Part shown: positions 21,402 to 30,114 of the stretch, one piece after another
How positions within the stretch are numbered: the stretch's first letter is position 1
How the letters are laid out: the number at the start of each line of letters is the position of its first letter
Assembly (NCBI GenBank): GCA_040388625.1
Contig: JAZKBK010000001.1
Coordinates: forward strand, 558,001-622,000
Direction: 5' to 3'
From: Gemmatimonadota bacterium
GTDB taxonomy: Bacteria > Gemmatimonadota > Gemmatimonadetes > Gemmatimonadales > Gemmatimonadaceae
Length of the DNA stretch: 64,000 bases
Position numbers and translations under genes: made by a program
The notes under the pieces: model-generated
Told to the model about the DNA's origin: nothing
Databases searched by the model: none
The model's input: only the letters and a program-made list of their open reading frames with translations

Positions 21402-22390
21402 TTCTGTGTCACATCTGAAAGCCGCTCGCGCGGATGGAACTGCTTGTGAACGGAGCGCAGATACTCACGATCGACGTGCGTGTAGATCTGCGTCGTCGAG
21501 ATGTCGGCGTGGCCAAGCATTTCCTGTACCGCGCGCAGATCCGCGCCGCCTTCGAGAAGATGCGTCGCGAACGAATGACGTAAGGTATGCGGTGTCACGT
21601 GCTTCGTGATACCACTCGCCTCGACGTGCTTGCGAAGGATCTTCCACGCACCCATCCGCGTCATCGGCTCGCCACGCGCGTTGAGAAACAGGATTCCCTC
21701 GCCCGATCCCTTCTCCAGCTTTGGCCGCAGCTCGCGCAGGTAGATGGCGACAGCACCCACTGCCTTCCGTCCGATCGGCACCAGTCGCTCCTTCGCCCCC
21801 TTGCCGAAGACGCGTACGAGCGACTCGTCGAGCATGAGGTCGCGCACGCCCAGCGTGATCCATTCACCCACGCGGAGACCGGCGCCGTATGCGAGCTCGA
21901 GCATCGCGCGATCGCGGAACGCCATGGGCTCGTCCAGTGTCGGAGTCTCTATCAGCTTCGCGACCTCTTCGGCACTCAATACGTCCGGCAGTTCGCGCCA
22001 GCGCTTGGGTGTCTCGAGCCGTTCGCTCGGATCGCGCACAACGTGGCCTTCGTTGAGAAGGAACTTGTAGTAAGTGCGTAGCGCCGAGATGTTACGCCGT
22101 ATCGACGATGGTGCGAGCCCGAGGTCCTTCAGATGATAGATGTACGAGCGGAGCGTCGTCGAGCCGACCTCTTCGGGCGCGTGCGCGCCTTTCGTGAGCG
22201 AGTAGTCAGCAAATCGCGCCAGATCGCGGCCGTAGGCCTCGACGGTACGCGGCGACGCACCGTCTTCGAGAGTCAGGAAGTCCGCGAACGGAGCCAGCCA
22301 GAAGGCACGCGCGAGGGTCTCTCGCGCCGGTTCAACGCTCACTTGTGAGCGTGGCGACGGCGATGCACGCGATTCCCTCTCCCCGCCCAA
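21398..22390 (-). CDS. xerD: tyrosine recombinase of the XerC/XerD type
   Basis: 330 residues. The N-terminal core-binding domain ([26 protein letters not shown], then [16 protein letters not shown]) and the catalytic domain with [15 protein letters not shown] (Arg), [14 protein letters not shown] (Lys), [15 protein letters not shown] (HxxR), [16 protein letters not shown] (His and nucleophile Tyr). This is the chromosome-dimer resolution type, and nothing around suggests a mobile integrase; it is embedded in a housekeeping operon. Start is unsure: ATG 22390 overlaps ispF by 59 nt, while an in-frame GTG at 22342 would overlap by 11 nt. Whether it is XerC or XerD cannot be decided from sequence alone. 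Confidence 0.85.
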   Translation of the reverse strand: MGGERESRASPSPRSQVSVEPARETLARAFWLAPFADFLTLEDGASPRTVEAYGRDLARFADYSLTKGAHAPEEVGSTTLRSYIYHLKDLGLAPSSIRRNISALRTYYKFLLNEGHVVRDPSERLETPKRWRELPDVLSAEEVAKLIETPTLDEPMAFRDRAMLELAYGAGLRVGEWITLGVRDLMLDESLVRVFGKGAKERLVPIGRKAVGAVAIYLRELRPKLEKGSGEGILFLNARGEPMTRMGAWKILRKHVEASGITKHVTPHTLRHSFATHLLEGGADLRAVQEMLGHADISTTQIYTHVDREYLRSVHKQFHPRERLSDVTQK

Positions 22391-22820
22391 TCCATCCCAT
22401 TCCTTCGTTCGTCTTTCCCTTCACACTCACCGCTGGCGCCGCCACGTCCAGTGCATCCGCAAGCCGCGCGCGAATGGCCGGAGCGTGCGGCCCGATGCGT
22501 GGAAATTCAGCGATGACCGTAACGTCGATGTTCGTGACGACGAATCCGAGTGCGTGCACGGACGCGACGGCGCTGCGCAGCATCTCGATCGAATCACGAC
22601 CACTGTTCGCGTCGTCACTGTCCGGAAAGAGCGAGCCGATGTCGCCGGCTGCGGCTGCACCAAGAACCGCGTCGGTAACGGCATGCGAGATCGCATCCGC
22701 GTCGGAGTGGCCGATCAGCGAGACATCGGCCGGAATGCTCACGCCGCCGAGTATCAGCGGACCACCGGGTGCGAAGCGATGCGAGTCGTAGCCGATGCCG
22801 ATACGCGTGCTCGCACCCAT
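22332..22820 (-). CDS. ispF: 2-C-methyl-D-erythritol 2,4-cyclodiphosphate synthase
   Basis: 162 residues from ATG 22820. The open frame extends to 23543, but the extra part is the antisense shadow of mqnC. It forms the cyclic diphosphate of the MEP isoprenoid route. The Zn ligands read in RIGIGYDSHRF (Asp, His) and LIGHSDADAISHAVTDAVLG (His), followed by DIGSLFPDSDD. The C-terminus [21 protein letters not shown] is also typical. The start lies 2 nt after the mqnC stop. Isoprenoid supply fits the menaquinone genes just upstream. Confidence 0.95.
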   Translation of the reverse strand: MGASTRIGIGYDSHRFAPGGPLILGGVSIPADVSLIGHSDADAISHAVTDAVLGAAAAGDIGSLFPDSDDANSGRDSIEMLRSAVASVHALGFVVTNIDVTVIAEFPRIGPHAPAIRARLADALDVAAPAVSVKGKTNEGMGWIGRGEGIACIAVATLTSER

Positions 22821-22822
22821 AG

Positions 22823-23845
22823 TCACGCCGCGGTTGTCAGAAGCGAGTAGTCCTGCCGCCTGCGAGACGGAACGAAGCCGGCGTCGCGGATGAGCCGCTC
22901 CATCTCGGCCGTGCTCGTGCGATGCGTCGTGTTGGCGGCGGAGACGACGTTCTCCTCGATCATGAGAGAGCCGAAGTCGTTGCAGCCGAAGCGTAGCGCC
23001 AGCTGACCGATCTTCATCCCCATCGTGACCCAGCTGGCCTGGAGATTCGGAACATTGTCGAGCACGATGCGCGAGATCGCGACAGTGCGCAGATACTCGG
23101 TAGAATCGGTCTTGGGCTGATTGGACATGCGCGGCGTGTTCTCCGGTTGGAGGGGCCAGCAGATGAACGCGGTGAAACCGCCAGTCCGCGCCTGCACTTC
23201 GCGTACGCGCTCGAGATGCTCGATGCGCTCTTCCAGTGTCTCGCCGATGCCGTACATCATCGTGACGGAGGTTTTCATTCCTTCCCCGTGTGCGATCTCC
23301 ATGATCTCGAGCCAGCGATCCGCGCCCGCCTTCTTTTTTGCCACGATATCGCGCACGCGCTGCACGAGAATTTCGCCGCCGCCACCGGGAATGGAATCGA
23401 GCCCCGCCGACTGCAGCTCGCGGATCACATCGCGTGCATCCATGCGAAACACCGTCGAGAAGAAGTCGACTTCGCTCGGACTGAATCCGTGAATGTGGAT
23501 CGGATGGTTGCGCTTGATGTAGCGCATCAGCTCCAGATACCACTCGAACGGGATGTACGGGTTGTGGCCGCCCTGAAGCAGGATCTGAACGGCGCCGAGC
23601 GCCTTTGCCTCCTCGATCTTGGCACCGATCTGCTCGAACGAAAGCGTGTAGCCCTCATTGTCCTTGGGCCGGCGGTAGAACGCACAGAATCCGCAATCGG
23701 CGACGCAGACGTTGGTGTAGTTGATGTTTCGGTCGACGATGTATGTCACTACGTTGCCCGGGTGCAGCTGTCGCCGGACTTTATCTGCTTCCGCGCCGAG
23801 CTCGAGCAGCGAAGCGTTGCGGTAGAAATCGATTATGTCGCGCAT
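22823..23845 (-). CDS. mqnC: cyclic dehypoxanthine futalosine synthase (radical SAM)
   Basis: 340 residues. The radical-SAM cluster motif is CVADCGFCAFYR (CX3CX2C), near residue 47, preceded by RNINYTNV. Other family stretches: ILLQGGHNPYIPFEWYLELMRYIK, IHIHGFSPSEVDFFS, GLDSIPGGGGEILVQRVRD, and SVTMMYGIGETLEERIEHL. MqnC closes the futalosine ring in the futalosine menaquinone pathway. Together with mqnA and mqnE directly upstream, three of the pathway's early genes are contiguous; the nucleosidase (mqnB) and mqnD are not in this window. Confidence 0.95.
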   Translation of the reverse strand: MRDIIDFYRNASLLELGAEADKVRRQLHPGNVVTYIVDRNINYTNVCVADCGFCAFYRRPKDNEGYTLSFEQIGAKIEEAKALGAVQILLQGGHNPYIPFEWYLELMRYIKRNHPIHIHGFSPSEVDFFSTVFRMDARDVIRELQSAGLDSIPGGGGEILVQRVRDIVAKKKAGADRWLEIMEIAHGEGMKTSVTMMYGIGETLEERIEHLERVREVQARTGGFTAFICWPLQPENTPRMSNQPKTDSTEYLRTVAISRIVLDNVPNLQASWVTMGMKIGQLALRFGCNDFGSLMIEENVVSAANTTHRTSTAEMERLIRDAGFVPSRRRQDYSLLTTAA

Positions 23846-23848
23846 TGA

Positions 23849-24664
23849 TCAGGCTGCGGTCAGGAATGAGAGAGTGCCGTTGGGGACGCGTCCCTGCTTG
23901 ACGAGCCGGCGGAAGAATTCAGTCAGGCCGGCAAGGTGCGGGTAGGAAAGTCTGTAGTCGAGACCCGAGAGGTATTCATCGCAGACTTCGGTCGCGACTC
24001 CCGTAGCGTCGTGGGCCTGACGGGCGAGGATCGCGCGATGCGCCACGCCCCAGTCGCGCGACTCGATCAGTCGTGCGTGAACCGCAAGAGCGCGGGACAC
24101 CTCCACACCGCGCCGCGCAACCCAGACGGCGAAGACGAACGGCAGGTCGGTCCAGCTCTTCCACACCTCGCCGAGATCGTACACGTACGGATAACGGCCG
24201 CTGTCGCCGAGGACGAGTGCGGCGTCGCCGATGACGAGACGTGCGTCGTGCGAGTCATCCGCCTGAATGTCGCAGATCTCAGCATCGCCCGGGACGAAAT
24301 CGGGCAGCGTGTGCCACACATTCTCGAACAGGAGTTGAAGGAGCGCGACGCTCGTCATCGAGCTGCGGGAGACGACGACACTACGCGAGCCCAGCCGCTC
24401 GGCGGGCAGCCGCGAGAACAGCATCACGCTGCGAACCGGTCCGTCACAGGAGATCGCAAGATCCGGCAACAGCAGATACCGCTCGGAGTCGCGCGCGTAC
24501 TCCACGGCGGAGACGACGCTGATGTCGAGCGCGCCGTTCGCCATCATGCCGTTCAGCGCAGTCGGGATACCGTCGACCAGCTCGCCATCGAGCGGGACGA
24601 TGCCGCGGTCGATCGCACCGTAGACCGGATAGCAGTTGATGTACGGGATGCGTCCGATCTTCAT
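23849..24664 (-). CDS. mqnA: chorismate dehydratase (futalosine pathway)
   Basis: 271 residues with a periplasmic-binding-protein-like fold. It opens MKIGRIPYINCYPVYGAIDRG, the MqnA signature, continues with VDGIPTALNGMMANGALDISVVSAVEYARD and a VVSRSSMTSVALLQLLFENV segment, and ends in a WxxLPFVFAVWVARRG stretch. It dehydrates chorismate to 3-[(1-carboxyvinyl)oxy]benzoate, the substrate of MqnE. It lies between mqnE (15 nt gap) and mqnC (3 nt gap), so the cluster order is E-A-C in transcription. Confidence 0.93.
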   Translation of the reverse strand: MKIGRIPYINCYPVYGAIDRGIVPLDGELVDGIPTALNGMMANGALDISVVSAVEYARDSERYLLLPDLAISCDGPVRSVMLFSRLPAERLGSRSVVVSRSSMTSVALLQLLFENVWHTLPDFVPGDAEICDIQADDSHDARLVIGDAALVLGDSGRYPYVYDLGEVWKSWTDLPFVFAVWVARRGVEVSRALAVHARLIESRDWGVAHRAILARQAHDATGVATEVCDEYLSGLDYRLSYPHLAGLTEFFRRLVKQGRVPNGTLSFLTAA

Positions 24665-24679
24665 GCGCTCTTCATGCGG

Positions 24680-25840
24680 CTACGCCGCGCGCTGCGATGA
24701 ATCGTCGCCGAACGTGCGGACGACGTTGTACAGCGAGTCGCGCTCGACCGGTACGCGACGCGCACCGCGTATCAGCCTGATCAGGTCATCCAGCGACATT
24801 CCCTGCGCGGTGTGCGCACCCGCTTCGTGGTAGATCTTCTCCTTCACCACGGTGCCTTCGAGATCGTTCACACCGAACGAGAGCGAAGCCTGCGACAGGC
24901 CTGGCGTCACCATTATCCAGTGACTCTTGATGTGATCGAAATTGTCGAGAAAGAGCCGGCCAACCGCGAGGTTGCGGAGATCGTCGAAGCCTGACGTGGC
25001 TGTTCCCTCGCGTCCGAGCTCGATCCCGAGCTCGTTGTTGTCCGGGTGATAGGCCAGCGGAACGTACGCGAGAAAGCCCCCCGTCTCGTCCTGCAGATCG
25101 CGCAACAGCATGAGATGATCGACGCGATCCTGCATCGACTCCACGTGACCGTAGAGCATCGTGCAGTTGCTGCGGATGCCGAGCCGGTGCGCAGTGCGGT
25201 GCACCTCGATCCAGTCCTCGGCAACCAGTTTCTTTTCCGCGATGCTGGCCCGAACCGCCTTGCTGAATATTTCCGCGCCACCGCCAGGCAGCGTATCGAG
25301 CCCCGCATCGCGTAGCGTCACGAGCACGTCTTCGATTGACATCTTGTCGATGCGTGCGATGTGGGCGATCTCGACCGCGGTCAGCGCCTTGATGTGAATG
25401 TTGGGATGGCGCTGCTTGAGGCCGCGGAACATGTCGGCGTAATACTGCAGGCCGGCCTTCATGTCGAGTCCGCCCACGATGTGGAATTCCCGGGTCAGGC
25501 CACCAGTCGAATCCGACTCTTCGAACACTTGTTCGAGACTGTAGTGGTAGGCTCCGTCTTCCTTGGGCAGTCTGGCGAAGGAGCAGAAGACGCAGGTTGT
25601 CCGCAGGTAGCAGACGTTGGTCGGATTTATGTGTTGGTTGGAGGCGAATGTCACACGATCGCCGTTCTTGGCGCGATTCACCTGGTCTGCGAGTGAACCG
25701 AGTCCGATAATGTCGGGACTCTCGAACAGCGCGAGGCCGTCAGCTGAGTCGAGTCTCGTGCCTGAGGACAGCTTGTCGCCTGCAGCGCGCAGTGCGGGAT
25801 CGGTGACGAGCGACAGGTCCAGCGTCATTCCCGCGAGCAT
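24680..25840 (-). CDS. mqnE: aminofutalosine synthase (radical SAM) with unusual CX5CX2C cluster motif
   Basis: 386 residues. MqnE joins the MqnA product to adenosine in a radical-SAM reaction. The cluster motif is NVCYLRTTCVFCSFARLPKE (near residue 74), so Cys are spaced CX5CX2C instead of the canonical CX3CX2C seen in its neighbour MqnC. The codons read cleanly on the minus strand. Other stretches fit MqnE: FASNQHINPTN, EFHIVGGLDMKAGLQYYADM, IHIKALTAVEIAHIARI, GLDTLPGGGAEIFSKAVR, SNCTMLYGHVESMQDRVDH. The start overlaps nothing and is 8 nt after fabF's end. Confidence 0.92.
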   Translation of the reverse strand: MLAGMTLDLSLVTDPALRAAGDKLSSGTRLDSADGLALFESPDIIGLGSLADQVNRAKNGDRVTFASNQHINPTNVCYLRTTCVFCSFARLPKEDGAYHYSLEQVFEESDSTGGLTREFHIVGGLDMKAGLQYYADMFRGLKQRHPNIHIKALTAVEIAHIARIDKMSIEDVLVTLRDAGLDTLPGGGAEIFSKAVRASIAEKKLVAEDWIEVHRTAHRLGIRSNCTMLYGHVESMQDRVDHLMLLRDLQDETGGFLAYVPLAYHPDNNELGIELGREGTATSGFDDLRNLAVGRLFLDNFDHIKSHWIMVTPGLSQASLSFGVNDLEGTVVKEKIYHEAGAHTAQGMSLDDLIRLIRGARRVPVERDSLYNVVRTFGDDSSQRAA

Positions 25841-25848
25841 GCAGTGTA

Positions 25849-27099
25849 TTACCCCTCGAAGCGACGGACAGCCAGGCTGACGTTGTGACCGCCGAAGCCG
25901 AAGCTGTTGCTCAGCGCAGCGGTTACAGCCCGCGTGACCGCGACATTAGGCGTGAAGTTGAGATCGAGCTCCGGATCCGGATGCTCGTAGTTGATGGTCG
26001 GTGGAATCACGCCTTCGCGGACAACCAGTGCGGAGACGACGAATTCAACGGCACCAGCGGCGCCCAGCATGTGGCCGGTCGCAGACTTGGTGGAACTGAC
26101 GTTGAGACCCTTCGCATACTCGCCGAACACGGCCTTGATGGCGCGCGTTTCGTTGAGATCGTTGGCCGGCGTGGAGGTGCCGTGTGCGTTGATGTACTGG
26201 ATATCGCGTGGCTCGAGCCCGGCATCGCGCATCGCACGCTTCATTGCGCGCTGAGCACCTTCGCCGTCCGGTGCCGGTGCGGTGAGGTGATACGCATCAC
26301 CGGTCGCACCATAGCCGACGATCTCGGCGTAGATGGTCGCACCGCGCTCACGCGCGTGCTCGAGTTCTTCGAGTATGACGATGCCGGCGCCTTCACCCAT
26401 GACGAAGCCGTCGCGTGTCGCGTCGAACGGACGGGACGCGGTGGACGGGGAATCGTTGCGCTCCGAAAGCGCCTTCATGTTGGCAAAGCCGCCAATCGCC
26501 ATCGGCGTAACCGTGGCTTCGGCGCCGCCGGTGATCATCACGTCGGCGTCACCGTACTGGATCGTTCTGTACGCGTCGCCGATCGCGTGCGCGGACGTCG
26601 CGCATGCGGAAACGGTCGCGTAGTTCGGTCCCTTTGCATTGAACTGCATCGAGACTATCCCGGCGGCGATGTCCGCGATGAACATCGGGATGAAGAAAGG
26701 GCTGATCTTGCTCGGGCCCAACTCCCGATACACGTCGTGCTGCTCTTCGAAGCTCTTCAGGCCGCCGATTCCGGATCCTATGATGACGCCGATCCGGTCC
26801 GGATCGATTCCGGCCGCCGCAGGGTCGCTGAGCCCGGCATCCGCCATCGCCATTTTAGCGGCGGCGACGGCATACTGAGTGTACACATCGGAGCGTTTGA
26901 CTTCCTTGCGCTCCATGTACTCGCCAGGGTTGAAATCCTTGACCTCGGCTGCAAACCGCACGGGAAACTTGCTCGCGTCGAATTTGGTGATCGGCGCGAC
27001 GCCGGACGTGCCAGCCTTGAGAGCTTCCCAAGTCGCCGCCACGGAGTTGCCGACGGGCGTGACAACGCCCATGCCGGTGACGACGACCCTACGCGCCAT
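25849..27099 (-). CDS. fabF: 3-oxoacyl-[acyl-carrier-protein] synthase II
   Basis: 416 residues, the usual length. The catalytic Cys lies in ATVSACATSAHAIGDAYR (about 166); the two active-site His are in YINAHGTSTPANDLNE (about 305) and SSTKSATGHMLGAAGAVE (about 341). It elongates acyl-ACP in fatty acid synthesis. Its ATG shares one base with the acpP stop codon (TAATG), as expected for a tightly coupled acpP-fabF pair. Confidence 0.97.
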   Translation of the reverse strand: MARRVVVTGMGVVTPVGNSVAATWEALKAGTSGVAPITKFDASKFPVRFAAEVKDFNPGEYMERKEVKRSDVYTQYAVAAAKMAMADAGLSDPAAAGIDPDRIGVIIGSGIGGLKSFEEQHDVYRELGPSKISPFFIPMFIADIAAGIVSMQFNAKGPNYATVSACATSAHAIGDAYRTIQYGDADVMITGGAEATVTPMAIGGFANMKALSERNDSPSTASRPFDATRDGFVMGEGAGIVILEELEHARERGATIYAEIVGYGATGDAYHLTAPAPDGEGAQRAMKRAMRDAGLEPRDIQYINAHGTSTPANDLNETRAIKAVFGEYAKGLNVSSTKSATGHMLGAAGAVEFVVSALVVREGVIPPTINYEHPDPELDLNFTPNVAVTRAVTAALSNSFGFGGHNVSLAVRRFEG

Positions 27100-27338
27100 T
27101 ACGCAGCGACCTTTCCGTTCAGATACGCGAGCGCATCACCAACGGTGCGCAGTTTCTCTGCGTCTTCGTCGGGAATTTCGATGTTGAATTCCTTCTCGAA
27201 TTCCATCACCAGCTCGACGATGTCGAGGCTGTCAGCACCGAGATCGTCGATGAATGACGCGCCATCGGTCAGCTTCTCGCGCTCCACGCCAAGCTCGTTG
27301 GCGATAATGTCCTTTACCTTCTCCGAATTGTCGGCCAT
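27099..27338 (-). CDS. acpP: acyl carrier protein
   Basis: 79 residues, acidic. The Ser that carries 4'-phosphopantetheine lies in [23 protein letters not shown] (about Ser 38). It carries acyl chains for FabD, FabH, FabG, FabF and PlsX encoded in the same operon. An 80-nt gap with two palindromes precedes it, unlike the overlapping joints of its neighbours, and AGGA lies 6 nt before the ATG. Confidence 0.98.
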   Translation of the reverse strand: MADNSEKVKDIIANELGVEREKLTDGASFIDDLGADSLDIVELVMEFEKEFNIEIPDEDAEKLRTVGDALAYLNGKVAA

Positions 27339-27361
27339 GCGGATCCTCGTACAGTTTGGGG

Positions 27362-27371
27362 GTAACGTTAC
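27362..27371. promoter_or_regulatory. 10-bp perfect palindrome in the acpP leader
   Basis: GTAACGTTAC is an exact palindrome 24-33 nt upstream of the acpP ATG, in the only sizeable gap of the fab operon. It could be an operator or part of an RNA signal. No known fatty-acid repressor consensus (e.g. FapR's long site) matches. Confidence 0.35.
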
Positions 27372-27380
27372 AATTTAACC

Positions 27381-27397
27381 CTGGCCCGGTGGGCCAG
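27381..27397 (-). terminator. intercistronic hairpin between fabG and acpP
   Basis: CTGGCCC-GGT-GGGCCAG has a perfect 7-bp GC-rich stem with a three-base loop. Read on the minus strand it is followed by GGTTAAATTG, a poor U-tract, so it is more likely a processing or partial-attenuation hairpin than a full terminator. It lies 43 nt upstream of the acpP start. Confidence 0.45.
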
Positions 27398-27418
27398 GTA
27401 GAGAGTGTGACACAGGGG

Positions 27419-28159
27419 TCAGATCATCCCGCCGTCCACGACCAGGACCTGTCCTGTGATGTACGATGCCAGGTCGGACGCGAGAAAAGCGACCGCTCCG
27501 GCGACATCCATGGGAGCCCCTAGGCGTTCCAGCGGGATCTGGCCGGCCATCGCCGACCGCGCTTCCGGCGTCATCGCGGCGGTCATCTCCGTGTCGATGA
27601 AGCCGGGTGCTACAGCGTTCGCCAGGATGTTGCGTGAGCCAAGCTCCCTGGCGACCGATTTGGTGAGGCCGATCAGACCGGCCTTGCTGGCAGCGTAGTT
27701 CGCCTGCCCCTTGTTGCCGTTGATTCCGACGATGCTGGTGATGTTGATCACCCGCCCCCAGCGACGCTTCATCATGCCGCGCGTCGCCGCGCGGATCGCG
27801 ACGAAAGCGCCGCGCAGATTTGCGTCGATGACCGTGTTCCAGTCGTCGTCCTTGATGCGCATCAGCAGGTTGTCGCGCGTGAGTCCGGCGTTGTTGACGA
27901 GAATGTCGATCCCGCCGAACGCCGCCTCCACATCCGCCACGAGCCTTGTGACGGCTGCAATGTCGCCGACGTCCGCGGCGAAGCCCAGCGCGCCGCCACC
28001 GATCTCCGCGGCAACCGACTGACTTCGCTCCAGGTCACGGCCCACCACCGCGACACGCGCTCCGCACTCGGCGAGCGTATTCGCGATCGCACGGCCGATG
28101 CCGCGCGTGCTGCCAGTGACCAGCGCATTTCGCCCGGTAAGATCGATCTGAATGGTCAT
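27419..28159 (-). CDS. fabG: 3-oxoacyl-[acyl-carrier-protein] reductase
   Basis: 246 residues, short-chain dehydrogenase/reductase. NADPH-binding GSTRGIGRAIA near residue 16; NNAGLTRDNLLMR near 88; catalytic Ser-Tyr-Lys in NITSIVGINGNKGQANYAASKAG (Ser about 139, Tyr about 152, Lys about 156); C-terminal VAFLASDLASYITGQVLVVDGG. It reduces 3-oxoacyl-ACP in each fatty acid elongation cycle. It overlaps fabD by 4 nt. Confidence 0.96.
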   Translation of the reverse strand: MTIQIDLTGRNALVTGSTRGIGRAIANTLAECGARVAVVGRDLERSQSVAAEIGGGALGFAADVGDIAAVTRLVADVEAAFGGIDILVNNAGLTRDNLLMRIKDDDWNTVIDANLRGAFVAIRAATRGMMKRRWGRVINITSIVGINGNKGQANYAASKAGLIGLTKSVARELGSRNILANAVAPGFIDTEMTAAMTPEARSAMAGQIPLERLGAPMDVAGAVAFLASDLASYITGQVLVVDGGMI

Positions 28160-29094
28160 CCCAGAGCCTCCGCAAGCTTGTCGACGTCTGCGGGCGCGCC
28201 GACCGCGATGGTGCGTGCGCCCGGCACGAGATGCGATACGAGCCCGCCGAGAACCCTGCCCGGCCCCAGTTCGACATACAGCGAATCAGGATGCGCAGCG
28301 GCCATGGCGCGAACCTCGGTCGACCAGCGCACGGGAGAGGTCAACTGCCGAAGCAGCAGCGCGCGGGCTTCGTGGCCGCTCGTGCACGCGTCGGCTGTCA
28401 CGTTGGTGTAGACGGGGAATTCCGGATCGGTGAGTTCGGTAGTGCGAAGCGCGCCGCTGAATGCGATCTCCGTAGGCTCCATCAACGGCGAGTGAAATGC
28501 GCCACTCACCGCTAGTCGCAGCGATCGCTTGGCGCCCGCTTCCTTCGCCAGCTCCATTACGCGCTCGACGCCGGCTGGCTCGCCGGAAACGACCACCTGC
28601 TCGTCGTTGTTGTAATTGGCTGGCACGACGAGGCCGGCATCGCGCGACGCCTGCTTGCAGAGTTCGTCGATCGGCGTGTTCAGGTGGCCGAGTATGGCTG
28701 CCATCGTGCCTGGACGCTCCGATCCGATGTCGAACATGATCTCGCCACGTTTCCGGACGAGCGTCGCTCCGGGTTCCAGCTCGAGCGATCCGGCAGCATG
28801 GTAGGCTGTGAACTCGCCGAGCGAATGGCCCGCAGCCGCAACCACCCGGTTGGCGAGCATGTCGCGCACGGCGGCCCACGCAGCAGCGCCATGCGCGTAC
28901 AGCGCAGGCTGCGCGTTCTTGGTGAGTGTCAGCTCTTCCTGCGGTCCCTCGAAGCAGAGCGAGCTGAGTGCGAAACCGAGCGCATCGTCGATGCGCTGAA
29001 ACGTCTCGCGCGCTGCGGGGAACGCGGCTGCGAGATCCTTTCCCATTCCTTGCTTCTGTGATCCCTGTCCGGGAAAAAGCAGGATGACGTTCAT
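28156..29094 (-). CDS. fabD: malonyl-CoA:ACP transacylase
   Basis: 312 residues. LFPGQGSQKQGMG at the N-terminus, the nucleophile Ser in AAGHSLGEFTAYHAAGSL (about 92), Arg near 117 (LVRKRGEIM) and the catalytic His in VSGAFHSPLMEP (about 201). It loads malonyl groups onto AcpP for FabH and FabF. It lies between fabH (24-nt gap) and fabG (4-nt overlap). Confidence 0.96.
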   Translation of the reverse strand: MNVILLFPGQGSQKQGMGKDLAAAFPAARETFQRIDDALGFALSSLCFEGPQEELTLTKNAQPALYAHGAAAWAAVRDMLANRVVAAAGHSLGEFTAYHAAGSLELEPGATLVRKRGEIMFDIGSERPGTMAAILGHLNTPIDELCKQASRDAGLVVPANYNNDEQVVVSGEPAGVERVMELAKEAGAKRSLRLAVSGAFHSPLMEPTEIAFSGALRTTELTDPEFPVYTNVTADACTSGHEARALLLRQLTSPVRWSTEVRAMAAAHPDSLYVELGPGRVLGGLVSHLVPGARTIAVGAPADVDKLAEALG

Positions 29095-29118
29095 TGGTCG
29101 CTTGCGGTTCTTGCGGGA

Positions 29119-30114
29119 CTACAGGCGAACGATCGCGGAAGCCCACGTGAAGCCCGCACCGAATGCAACCATCATCACGGTCGAGCCGGGTCCCACGATC
29201 TTCTTCTCGATCACCTCGTCGAGCGCGATTGGAATCGACGCGGACGAAGTATTGCCGAAGCGATCCACGTTCACGTACACCTTGTCCATCGAGATGTTTG
29301 CGTGCTTCGCTGTCGCTTCGATGATGCGCGTGTTGGCCTGGTGCGGAATGAGAAGGTCGATGTCGGCGGCGCGAAGCTTAGCGGAGTCGAGCGCGCGGTC
29401 GGCGGCTTCACTCATCTCGCGCACTGCATGCTTGAACACTTCGCGGCCGGCCATCTTGACGAGATGGCTGCGGTTCTCGAGAATCTCGGGCGTCATCGGA
29501 TGCGCGGCGCCGCCGTCGGGACGGTACAGCAGGTTCGCGAGGCAACCATCGCTGCGCATGAATGTCGACAGAATACCGGCGCGCTCGCCCGACTTGTTGC
29601 GCTGCAGCACGACTGCGCCGGACCCATCGCCGAACAGGACGCACGTGGAGCGGTCCTTCCAGTCGATGATCGCGCTCATCTTCTCGGCGCCTACCACGAG
29701 CGCCGTATCGATCGCACCGGAGGCAATCATGCCTTCTGCGACGGTGAGTCCGTACAACCAACCCGAGCACGCCGCCGAGATATCGAATGCGGCCGCGCGC
29801 GTTGCGCCGAGCTCGGCCTGAAGATCGACAGCAGTTGCTGGCAGCAGGCGATCGGGCGTCGCGGTGCTCAGAATTATTGCATCGATCTCACCGGCTGTGA
29901 CTCCTGCGCGAGCCATCGCCTGTCGGGACGCCGTGGCGGCCATCCAGCATGTCGTCTCGGTGTCGGAAGCGATGCGACGCTCATGGATTCCGGTGCGCTC
30001 CATGATCCATTCATCGGACGTCTCGATGCCGATCGAGGCGAAGTCGTCGTTGGTGAAGATTCTGGAGGGAAGACCGCGCCCCGTCCCGGTAATACGTGCG
30101 ACCGTTGGGATCAT
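29119..30114 (-). CDS. fabH: 3-oxoacyl-[acyl-carrier-protein] synthase III
   Basis: 331 residues from ATG 30114. The frame is open to 30678, but the upstream part is Arg-rich shadow of plsX; ATG 30114 overlaps the plsX TGA (ATGA). The catalytic triad reads: Cys in DISAACSGWLYGLTVAEG, His in LLIPHQANTRIIEATA, Asn in VDRFGNTSSASIPIALDE. It starts fatty acid synthesis from acetyl-CoA and malonyl-AcpP. C-terminal VMMVAFGAGFTWASAIVRL is the usual family end. Confidence 0.96.
   Translation of the reverse strand: MIPTVARITGTGRGLPSRIFTNDDFASIGIETSDEWIMERTGIHERRIASDTETTCWMAATASRQAMARAGVTAGEIDAIILSTATPDRLLPATAVDLQAELGATRAAAFDISAACSGWLYGLTVAEGMIASGAIDTALVVGAEKMSAIIDWKDRSTCVLFGDGSGAVVLQRNKSGERAGILSTFMRSDGCLANLLYRPDGGAAHPMTPEILENRSHLVKMAGREVFKHAVREMSEAADRALDSAKLRAADIDLLIPHQANTRIIEATAKHANISMDKVYVNVDRFGNTSSASIPIALDEVIEKKIVGPGSTVMMVAFGAGFTWASAIVRL

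Noticed and set aside
21398-22390. Xer recombinase as a sign of a mobile element
   Set aside because: The gene overlaps ispF and pabA in a housekeeping operon with no attachment sites, so a chromosome-dimer resolution role is more likely.
25885-27378. Plus-strand ORF of 497 codons
   Set aside because: It lies antisense to fabF and acpP and has no recognisable motif.
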